The notes below the pieces were generated by a model. That model did not search any database. It was given only the letters and a program-made list of their open reading frames with translations, and was not told where the DNA came from. From Didymodactylos carnosus (taxonomy: Eukaryota > Rotifera > Eurotatoria > Philodinida > Philodinidae), in NCBI GenBank assembly GCA_905250885.1, contig CAJNOQ010001660.1:1-29575 (forward strand): a stretch of 29,575 nt of DNA, given 5' to 3'. A program made the position numbers and the translations under genes. Positions 21,361-29,575 of this stretch are shown here, piece by piece (within the stretch, counting starts at the first letter, position 1; the number at the start of each line of letters is the position of its first letter).

Positions 21361-21473
21361 GTCCCGTTTCGTCGACTAATTAATTTTTTTCCTGCCTTGT
21401 CGACAACATTGAGACGTGAGATGAAATATGTCTGTGAGCCGCCGACACTATAAAGTGTCGACGAAACGAGACT
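21361..21473. repeat. Short inverted repeat around a 113 bp block
   Basis: GTCCCGTTTCGTCGAC at 21361-21376 is inverted as GTCGACGAAACGAGAC at 21458-21473, one mismatch in 16. Inside, TGTCGAC words recur. It could be a recombinase-type or transposon-end site, or part of the element inserted here. Confidence 0.6.
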
Positions 21474-21777
21474 GAATCCTTATGGCGTGATGGAAGCAAC
21501 ATCTGGTTGGCGAAAATACTGAAAATTGATTCCACCGTATTCTCGAAGAAAAGTCCGAGTAAAACATGGTGGAATCAAGCATAGCGAGCTAAAAGCCTTC
21601 CACAAAGCTAGAGATCGATTAGGCATGCCTTTCTTCGGGTATGCCCTTGAGCAAAAAACGTCACTAGGTCGCAGTTCGAAGCAGTTTCTCTCTTTAAAAA
21701 CGGTGTACTACGTGCCGTTTTCGAAAAACGTCACGTTTACGACCCGTTAACGTAGACTTAACGAGACGTTAACTTGG

Positions 21778-21796
21778 CCGTTTTGAACGGCCTGGG
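21778..21796 (-). repeat. Element end facing 16950
   Basis: CCGTTTTGAACGGCCTGGG is the inverse of the 16950-16968 end with three differences. It closes an array rich in AAACG and CGTTAACG words. Because it lies inside 19520-22163 while its partner lies outside, the two ends probably belong to different copies. Confidence 0.55.
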
Positions 21797-22461
21797 ATGT
21801 ATATGTAATCACACAGATATATCTGTGAACAAAAAGATGTGTAGAAAGCAAAACTATAACGGAATTTGACACCAAATGAAAGCGAAAAAGGGAAAGGATT
21901 AGCAGCTGCGGGAAACAGCACAAAATCAGACGAGATCCTGCAGTGATCTTACCAAATCGTATGATAACATACCTGTACAATCTTATAAGATCTTATATGA
22001 CCTTACTATAAGATTCTATAAGATGAATCAGTTTCTATGATTTTTCATAAGATTTTTATACGATCTTTGATATTACAAGATCATACAAGACCGTACTGTA
22101 GGATCATATAAGATCTTATAAGAATCTTATAAAAACTTACAGTAAGGTTCTTTGACCTGGGTATGTTTCACCAAAAATAAGAAGTCTTTCAGATTATCTG
22201 TTATACTTAACCCAAAACAACATTTTTCCGCGACTCGGTATTACCTGTATTTTTCTAACTGTGATATGCCAAACACTTTATACCGGTATACGCTTAAAGA
22301 ATGTGGTTAAAGAAGATTCACGTCAAAATTTTGATTATCTCTGAGCTGAAAAATATTTGTAGTGGGAACCTAACAAACAGGGAGATATCTCTTTTCACAC
22401 ATACCATTCATTCGACGTCTTTTCTTGCAAATGTTTTCGGTTATTATTTTCTTCCTCTAAC

Positions 22462-22592
22462 TTTGTTATGTCTGATTTGTTCTATTCAAAGCAGATGTAA
22501 GCAATGTCTGCACAGAATATCTTGTGTGAAACAAAAGTCTCCTCATGTATGATGTTCTTAATTTTAAAACTATATTCTTTTTTTCTTGTACT
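22462..22592. repeat. Inverted repeat arm, partner at 16811-16937
   Basis: Inverse copy described at 16811-16937. The frame 22301-22552 runs through it and is not treated as a gene. Confidence 0.8.
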
Positions 22593-23080
22593 TCATTAAG
22601 AGGGTTTGTTCAAATCTCATTCTGTAGTTAAACCACGACGAAAAAACATTCTGTGTTATATTTTGCATAGTCAGCGCAAGTGCAAATGTTGCGAGAAACG
22701 ATTACTGCGTTTAAGTACATAACTGTACGTAAACATGCATACATAGTTTCTACTAATCTTGTTCTTGAACACACTGAAGTAGTTAAAATGATGATAAGAC
22801 GAAGTTCATTTATCTACTAACTATTGTGTATTCTCTATCATACATTTTAGTTGAAGGATAATACAGATAATTCAGTGGAAACATTGAATGTAGTTCCTTC
22901 AATTGATATTTTTCTTTTTTGAACCACCTAACACATTGCTCATCATTTTGCACCTAATCTGTTAACTTGGTAATACTTCAAAAGATGTTTAAATACTTAA
23001 AACACTGTTTGATCTAATGCTCATAACCATACAGCTAATACGATATACTTGCATAGTCTGGAGGGTATTTCACAGAAATT
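22593..23080. other. Gene-free spacer
   Basis: AT-rich, no recognisable coding, RNA or repeat feature. Confidence 0.5.
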
Positions 23081-23230
23081 CGTAAGTGCTCGACTTAGAC
23101 TTAAGTCTCCGTTTTGTCGTAAGTTAAGCTAGACTTAATTTTGAGTGTTTCACAAAAATTCTTAAGTCATAGACTTAACTTAAGTTCACGCTTAAGTTAA
23201 GAGTAGCCTGTATTTGTCTTAAGTTTGTCT
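23081..23230. repeat. Array of CTTAAGTTAAG-type palindromic words
   Basis: ACTTAAG, TTAAGTC, AAGTTAAG and GTCTTAAG words recur in both orientations. TTTCACA(G/A)AAATTC occurs twice, at about 23069 and 23149, which gives an ~80 bp period. It resembles the subterminal arrays of the elements upstream but no CCCAGGTC end was found. Confidence 0.5.
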
Positions 23231-24315
23231 CAACTCTTGCTGCGGTTATAATATGATATAAAAATTGAAGTATTAGAGTAAACAAACAACATTTTTTAAC
23301 TGTTTTTTATTGACACTTGTACTTTACGAAATAAATAAAAGAAATAATGGCGCTAGTTAATCAGTGATTGCTAAGAAGGGCGTTATGCCGCGAAAGAAAT
23401 TTCTTTGACAGATAAAACCCTATGGAAACCACGACAGACGATTTACTGATGGCGCGTTATCGCTTTCATTAATATGTCTTACAAGTGCCTCCAATGTGTC
23501 CTGGACACAAAAATGTCTTATTATGTCTAGCATGTGTCTACAATTACGAAAAAATAAAGACACTTTTAGCAGCAAGAGGCTTTATACTTAAATCTTGATT
23601 AGCTACATTTCATCATTATAAAGCATTTTCGGTATTAATTCTACCCCTCAATTCTACTACAAAAGGTGTGAAAAAGGTGACGTTACACTAAATATCATTT
23701 TTCAAGAACTCAAATTTGCTTAAACACACTTCACTAAAAGAGCTCTTTGTTTACTCTCAAAATATAATTTATATGACCTACTTTCCTTCTCCTTTCATGA
23801 GTTGCCAGAAATTCAAATTTGTTCTAAATTTTACGTATCAAGATGTTTTTGTTCGTGAAAGCCTGGACAAAATTGCACAATATAAGAAAAACAAATTTTT
23901 CAATTTCGACTTTATTACAGCGAAAACTGCAGATGTTTGGGTTACAACAGTTAACAATTTTTGGCTTTCAACACGAAATGTTCGTAGATGATAGACAAAC
24001 ATTTTTATCTTAACCTGTTCACATTATGAACTTTAGTTCTTAGAAGTTTCATTCAAATCCGTTAGAAAAAAAATGTATAGAGAGGATCCTTAAACCAACA
24101 TACCACTCTGTTAAAAAGGTTTTGTTCAACGAAACGACTTCCCATCAGAGAAAAGTTATTTAATGAACATTCTTCGAGTACGAAAAAACATCTAGTCAAG
24201 AGAAAATTAAGTCTTATGTCGATAGACATTATCCGATTGCTCCACAGTGGGCATTTTTCGCTAGACCAGGCGGATATTAACTTTATAAGTGGACTGAAAT
24301 TATCTGAACCACTTT
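23231..24315. other. Gene-poor stretch with one weak open frame
   Basis: TGTCC/GGACA and TGTCTTA words cluster at 23475-23575. A plus-strand frame at 23716-23991 is open for 91 codons but begins at TTG and matches nothing I recognise. No splice partners are seen. Confidence 0.35.
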
Positions 24316-24477
24316 CTATAGGTTTTCGACGATTCTCTTTCCAATGGAATAGTTTTCCAGTTTCGACAAAGTTTTCCAATGGGTTTTTCAGAGACCGGAT
24401 TTGTGGAAAACCCTTTGAAAAACGTTTTGAAACTGAAAAACCATTCCATTGCATAGAGCATCGTCGATAACCTATAG
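24316..24477. repeat. Imperfect palindrome with two ~80 bp arms
   Basis: CTATAGGTTTTCGACGAT on the left pairs with ATCGTCGATAACCTATAG on the right, and the pairing runs to a centre near 24397 with about one difference in five. The arms themselves are built of GGAAAAC/GTTTTCC words. Frames on both strands (24062-24454 minus, 24216-24470 plus) are side effects. Confidence 0.8.
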
Positions 24478-26000
24478 AAGCAGTTTTTTCAGACCTTCTA
24501 CGGTTTCTCTCTTGAATTTTGAATTTTCAGCGAAAAGTTCTTCGTATGAATCCCAAATCTAAGAAATTTATAGAATTCAGAACGGAAGGACCGAATTCAG
24601 ATGAATTATATACCATCCTTGCAGTTTTTCACGGTGATTCCGAATATATATATATCATGTAGGAAAAAATGTTTTTTGAGTGCGAAAAGATCAGTTTACC
24701 TCAAAAACCGAGGAATTTTGGAAAACCAATATCTCAGTCCAGGAAAATATGCGCACTTTTGCGCATCCACCATAGATGCACGGCCTCGTGAGGAACATTT
24801 TGGTATAAAAATATGTTAGTTCAGACCTGCACTAAGCTGCGCGTTCTCAAAATACCGGAGAGAGCCTTTACAGCCTAGACCGTTTTCGAAAGAATCCATT
24901 TCAAAACTCATTGTTTTTACTTTGTTTACTGCAGCACTCATCGAAAATGTATAACCATCTTTGTAAAATATCATTAGCATTAACTCTGCTGTTTGTTCTG
25001 TACGCTGATAACTGAAAGAACCAATAAAAAAGGATCATGAACATTACTTTAGTAGAGAAAACATGATAATCGTCACACAGTCACAAGTTCTTTGAGATCC
25101 AAAAATTAACAATTAATCTACTATGAAAGGTGATGAATTCTTTAAACATTTTGCTATTGGTTGTAACATATGAACATTAATGAGGGGAGCTTTCTCCTTC
25201 GTGTTGAACCACTTTTCTAATTGGTAAATATCATCCGTTTTAAAATATTCACATACAAGTATACAGTGGGCATTCAGGTGGAAATTTAGAAAAAAACAGT
25301 GAGCTTGCTTTTTCGTAATTTAAATAGTGTTTCATATACTTCGAGTGACGGCCGATTTAATGGCGAAAGAATTTTTATTCTACAACTTTTCCTTCTATAA
25401 AAGATTTGAAGTGCAAAAACACCATGTAAATGTGCTATTTTTTCGGAAAATTTCCATTTTTATTGAAGGATGGTAAATTAGAATAAAACCGAGATCATAT
25501 TCGGAAAGAACACAGTCAGACGAATACGATAGAAAAAAGAATTTTGTTTTCCGAATGAAACTTAAGAGCGTCGGAATGGATTCTTTCGAAAACGGTCTAG
25601 GCTGTAAAGGCTCTCTCCGGTATTTTGAGAACGCGCAGCTTAGTGCAGGTCTGAACTAACATATTTTTATACCAAAATGTTCCTCACGAGGCCGTGCATC
25701 TATGGTGGATGCGCAAAAGTGCGCATATTTTCCTGGACTGAGATATTGGTTTTCCAAAATTCCTCGGTTTTTGAGGTAAACTGATCTTTTCGCACTCAAA
25801 AAACATTTTTTCCTACATGATATATATATATTCGGAATCACCGTGAAAAACTGCAAGGATGGTATATAATTCATCTGAATTCGGTCCTTCCGTTCTGAAT
25901 TCTATAAATTTCTTAGATTTGGGATTCATACGAAGAACTTTTCGCTGAAAATTCAAAATTCAAGAGAGAAACCGTAGAAGGTCTGAAAAAACTGCTTCTA
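24475..26000. mobile_element. TA-flanked fold-back element with two 424 bp arms
   Basis: 24477-25998 begins GAAGCAGTTTTTTCAGACC and ends with its inverse; TA stands on both sides. Arms 24477-24900 and 25575-25998 are equal in length and I find no difference wherever I compare them, including a 72-codon frame that is the same in both. The 674 bp centre holds no gene I can support. The element sits on the edge of the 24316-24477 palindrome. Identity of the arms suggests a young insertion or ongoing conversion. Confidence 0.85.
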
Positions 26001-27587
26001 AAAATCACGGAGGAATTTCTATTTTCTTGGAAATTATTTATCGAAATTCAGCGGCGATTTTCTGGATTGTTGGAAATTCGATTTTCTATAAACTCGAGGA
26101 ATTCCTGTAGTCACTCTTTGAAATCCGCCGAGCATTTTCCATAAATAATTTTCAATATTACAGTGTAGGGTGCTTAAAATAATTCTACATATATACTATA
26201 CTAGACAGTTCTCGCTTGTATGGTCTATTTTTCTGTCCAACAAATACATATTTTTCTGTTATATATCATTTTGAAGCTCATGAAAGTTGCTGCAAACTGG
26301 TGTGTTCAGAATTTCAAGATCGGTTAGACCAGCCCCTGAAAAATGGACCAGAAGTAAATCGACTAGGGAAAATGTGACATGACATACTTTCAGTTTTTAT
26401 GATTTCTTATACTAGTAAAGAAACATGTGTATTTTGTGTCATATACCATTTCACAGCTCGTGAAATTTCCCACAAACGGAACTTTGAATGGTATCTTTAT
26501 CAGTAGGTTCAGCTTCTACAGTTTTAGGCGTGGTATCAGTTTTGCTGAGAGCCCCAAGACTGGTATTATGTAACTTCGGATACCCTCTAAAGTAAATGGA
26601 AACATAGGTTATCGATCACACTGAATCTCGTCGCGATGTTTCTCGTCAGACAAACATGACTAAACCAAAATAATGAGCATCTAACAGATCTAAACTAATA
26701 CTCTCTTACAACGAATTTCCAAAAAATCTCGTTAATAGGAAAATACATGTTTTTACATTTCTAACACTGTTAATATGTAAATTAAGCAAAAGGGAGCATT
26801 TTCTGAAGATTCCAAGCGGTTTGGTTGGATTTTGTGCGACATATGAGTTTTACTTTCGTACACTTATAGATAAAGTGGTGTATTTTCGTCAAAACTCAGA
26901 TCCACTAGGTTTAGTCACCTTTATCGGACGAGAAACATCGCGACGAGATTCAGTGTGATCGATAACCTATGTTTCCATTTACTTTAGAGAGTATCCGAAG
27001 TTACATAATACCAGTCTTGGGACTCTCACCAAAACTGATACCACGCCTGAAACTACAGAGGCTGAACCTACTGATAAAGATACCATTCAAAGTTCCGTTT
27101 GTAGGAAGTTTCACGAGCTGTGAAATGGTATATGACACAAAATACACATGTTTCTTTACTAGTATAAGAAATCGTAAAAACTGAAAGTATGTCATGTCAC
27201 ATTTTTCCCTAGTCGATTTACTTCTGATCCATTTTTCAGAGGCTGGTCCAACCGATCTTGAAATTCTGAACACACCAGTTTGCAGCAACTTTCATGAGCT
27301 TCGAAATGATATATAACAGAAAAATATGTATTTTCTTGTTGGACAGAAAAAGAGACCACACAAGCGAGAACTGTCTAGTATAGTGTATATGCAGGATTAT
27401 TTTAAGCGCCCTACACTGTAAGGTTGAAAATTATTTATGGAAAATGCTCAGCGAATTTCAAAGAGTACCTACAAGAATTCTCGAGGATTTTTCAGTTTAT
27501 AGAAAATCGAATTTCCAACAATCCAGAAAATCGTCGCTGAATTTCGATAAATAATTTCCGAGAAGGTAGAAATTCCTCCTTGATTTT
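26001..27587. repeat. Second large inverted repeat, about 670 bp arms
   Basis: Arms about 26001-26666 and 26909-27587 match with scattered substitutions and small indels (roughly one in fifteen to twenty by eye), so it is older than its left neighbour. The outer 150 bp of each arm is rich in GGAAATT/AATTTCC words. The centre is about 240 bp. Apparent frames at 26969-27184, 27001-27288 and 27469-27882 are produced by the arms or their edge. Confidence 0.85.
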
Positions 27588-28165
27588 CTATAAACTGGAA
27601 ATTCCTTGCACCGAGTGGCGCGAAATTACAATCGAATAAAAATACTTTTCTACAACCCACAGGACCGTTCTTAGGCAAAAATTGAAGTGGATCGATTACC
27701 AACCTCCTTTCGGCCTCTCCTTTTGACATTTTACTCTCATTCATTCTCACTGTTTTTTTTCTGTGTATAATATTCAGTAGTTTGAGATAAATTCTCGCGT
27801 AAATACATGAAAGCCCTAGCATAAGAAAAACCCCCAGTATCACTCCATGCATCAGTGTTACTGGAATTTTGCCCGACTGCAATTGTTTGGTAAAGACAGT
27901 GGAAATCTAGTAATCGAGCGATTGCTAGATTTGTCCTCAGTTGCCACGATCGATTTATCGCCCGATAAAAGATTGATTTAACTATTGCTAGTTGCATATG
28001 CAGACGCATCTAGTTAAAAGTCCCTTTTCCAACTAGTCATCTAGATGATAACTAGCCGTGTTGTCAGACGAAATGTATCTAGACTTTTCACGCAGGTGAT
28101 GTTTGCATGGATAGGATTAGATTCTCCTGCAGAAAATAGAATCCTTGTTTTTCGCTTTTCTGGAC
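27588..28165. other. Spacer with ATCTAGTT and GATCGATT words
   Basis: Words such as CTAGTTA, ATCTAGAT and CGATCGATTTATCG recur in both orientations at about 27885-28065, another possible subterminal-type array. Minus-strand frame 27737-28009 overlaps it and is not supported as a gene. Confidence 0.35.
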
Positions 28166-29098
28166 TTAGCTAGAATGGACGTCTAAGGCTGGTCTTCTTT
28201 TCTTGTGATAAAATTCTCATTGAAAAAGTAAACTTCGTTTTTTTTGTGGAATCAAGAGAAATAGCAGATTTGATATAAAAGAATATTTTCTTACCTGTCT
28301 TCTGTTGCGGCTGATTTTTTGTTGCTGTCTTCTGTTGTTTTGGAGAGAAACTTTCAGATCCTGCCAATGCAGCACTGATACGGTTCTGTTTTTGAATACC
28401 AGTTCCATCGGATGGTGATTCTAGGAGAAGGAAAAATGAGTGTTATTTCTTTAACTGGATGATATGAAGACCATTAGCGGGTGAGACTTCACCTGCAACT
28501 TGAAATCATTCGCTGAAAGTAGTGAAATTTGATTTTCTGTTTCAAAATAAGAATGCGCTTGATTCAACTTTCTATAAAATTTATCTTTTACTACATGGTT
28601 TTGATGTTTTGATTTTCCAGAAAAAGAATTGTTTTCTAGAAAATTAAACACGGTTTTACAGAAGATGAAAAGAAGAGTACACTGGAAAAGAACGCTTTAA
28701 CCGTTCCAACCTAATAGTTTAACCGTCAGATAACCTGACTCTTAAGACGTCAGGTTATAAATCATCCTTTAAAATACAAACCCAACCTGACGTTTTATCC
28801 GTTCCAACTGACGATTTTTGACGCTTTTTCCATCAGGTCGGGTCATCTGCAGTTGAATAAACAAAAAAAAAACCGGCGCTTAAACTGTCAGGTCGTGCAA
28901 CCTGACGGTTTAAGCGTCGGGTTTCTCTCATCGAATGTTTTAAAATGAATTAATTTTTTTTATGCTTAATGTTTTACCATTAGCTTCACAGAAGCAAAGA
29001 TTGAAACTAAAATTTGATTTTCCAATTAAAATGCATAGAAACTTAGCAGTGGAAGTAATGTGTTGCATACTGTCCCAAGGAAGGTTGTTAATCACAAA
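28166..29098 (-). CDS. Tentative 3' part of an unassigned spliced gene
   Basis: Four blocks join in phase at GT..AG sites: 28978-29098, 28493-28635, 28295-28420 and 28166-28201, ending in TAA. Together they give about 141 codons. The first block includes NNLPWDSMQHITSTAKFLC; the later ones are hydrophilic and rich in Gln, Asn, Lys and Arg. I recognise no family. No initiating exon was found; the 5' part may lie past the window edge. The final acceptor (TATCACAAG) is weak, and block 28295-28420 is open in two frames, so the model is uncertain. The 342 bp intron between the first two blocks holds a repeat element. Confidence 0.25.
28690..28921. mobile_element. Small element with AACCTGACGGTTTAA-type words
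   Basis: About 230 bp bounded by AACGCTTTAACCGTT on the left and the inverse-like GACGGTTTAAGCGTC on the right. Between them CCTGACG, GTCAGGTT, AACCGT and GTTCCAAC words recur in both orientations. It has the same self-complementary array character as the elements at 17886 and 19520 but a different kernel and different ends, and is GC-richer than its surroundings. Confidence 0.6.
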
Positions 29099-29575
29099 CT
29101 AAATATTAAATTAGCTTTTTTCGAAATGTTCAGAGAAATCGGATGCAAAACAGGAATCTATCACCTTAATCGTCAAGTAGGGATGATCGTTTGGTACATT
29201 TTGTAACTCTCAGCCTAGTTCGCGGCACTCTAGAAAGAATAGCAACCTGTCGAATCGCCGATCCTTAGAGTACACATGTCAAAGAATAACATGAGGAATG
29301 TCACAAGGTAAAATGTGAGGTTCTTTTATAACGAGTTCAGACATGATTTTAGAGGTTCGTACACAGATATACAAACAAATTGACAAACAGATCAGAGTAT
29401 AAAAAACTTCTGTATTTTTATTACAACAGCCTTACCATTGTGAATATAACTTTTATAAAGAAAACAATAGAACACGAAAAAAATAAACAAATATTACAGG
29501 AAAAACATCAATAATTGGATACGTATTTAATATTTTAGATTAAATAGAGATTCTAATTAGAAACTCTTTGTCGTT
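29099..29575. other. Window edge, no supported gene
   Basis: AT-rich. A good acceptor (TTCTTTCTAG, minus strand, about 29231) is present, but the frame needed to join the block at 28978 meets a stop. No further feature is supported. Confidence 0.4.

Larger units (their letters stand above)
19520..22163. mobile_element. Element with AAGATCTTAT-type arrays, split by other sequence
   Basis: The left end CCCAGGTCAAAAAATC (19522) and right end TTTGACCTGGG (ending 22161) are flanked by TA. Arrays of the kernel AAGATCTTAC/ATAAGATCTTAT lie at about 19540-19752 and 21950-22150. The middle of about 2.2 kb contains the separate end-like sequence at 21778-21796, AACGG-type words at 20200-20245 and two coding-like fragments, so another element probably inserted within it. 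Beyond both ends, 19100-19136 and 22162-22197 are also inverse copies. Confidence 0.65.

Noticed and set aside
24062-24470. Overlapping frames on both strands with similar composition
   Set aside because: They read the two strands of an imperfect palindrome, so both being open is not independent evidence.
24601-24819. 72-codon protein present twice in inverse orientation (also 25656-25874)
   Set aside because: The two copies are the arms of a fold-back element; the frame is short, has no domain, and duplication follows from the DNA repeat.
26969-27882. Several frames of 71-137 codons on both strands
   Set aside because: They lie in or at the edge of the second long inverted repeat, start at non-ATG codons in part, and match nothing.
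29201-29290. Possible tRNA-like GC patch
   Set aside because: No acceptor stem, anticodon arm or T-loop could be fitted.

Overview
This is an AT-rich animal (metazoan) nuclear window. Its genes carry short GT..AG introns, many only 50-100 bp. A complete NSD-type histone methyltransferase, a DJ-1 homologue, an LRAT-domain protein and a late-embryogenesis-abundant (LEA) protein can be assembled. A LEA gene in an intron-bearing animal genome with small introns, and splice-acceptor-like sites just before three start codons (as expected with spliced-leader trans-splicing), point to a rotifer, most likely a bdelloid. That placement is inference; no marker gene is present.

Layout: all recognisable genes lie on the minus strand. 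112-4915 is a 14-exon NSD gene (893 aa as assembled). 5758-6462 is a 3-exon DJ-1/PARK7 gene (193 aa). 7095-8436 is a large inverted repeat whose left arm is broken by a ~658 bp insert. 8668-9672 is an intronless LRAT-domain gene (334 aa). 9673-14639 is gene-poor and carries degraded repeat elements and several clean palindromes. 14640-16199 is a 5-exon LEA gene (144 aa) with a TATA box upstream. 16500-28000 is almost wholly repeats: nested or adjacent non-autonomous DNA elements and long fold-back structures. 28166-29098 holds a tentative fragment of a spliced gene with another element in one intron.

The most unusual signal is a set of small elements that share one plan. Their ends read CCCAGGTC...GACCTGGG, they are flanked by TA, and each has dense arrays of a short self-complementary kernel just inside both ends. 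The kernel differs between elements (AGGATCCTAT, AAGATCTTAT, CAAGATTCTTG, and an ACGGTAAACGG type), while the outer end is shared. None encodes a recognisable transposase here. Alongside them are TA-flanked fold-back elements, one with two 424 bp arms that I read as identical.

The genes do not form a pathway. DJ-1 and LEA both fit a stress or desiccation-tolerant lifestyle, NSD acts on chromatin, and the LRAT protein is probably a membrane-linked thiol acyltransferase or phospholipase relative.
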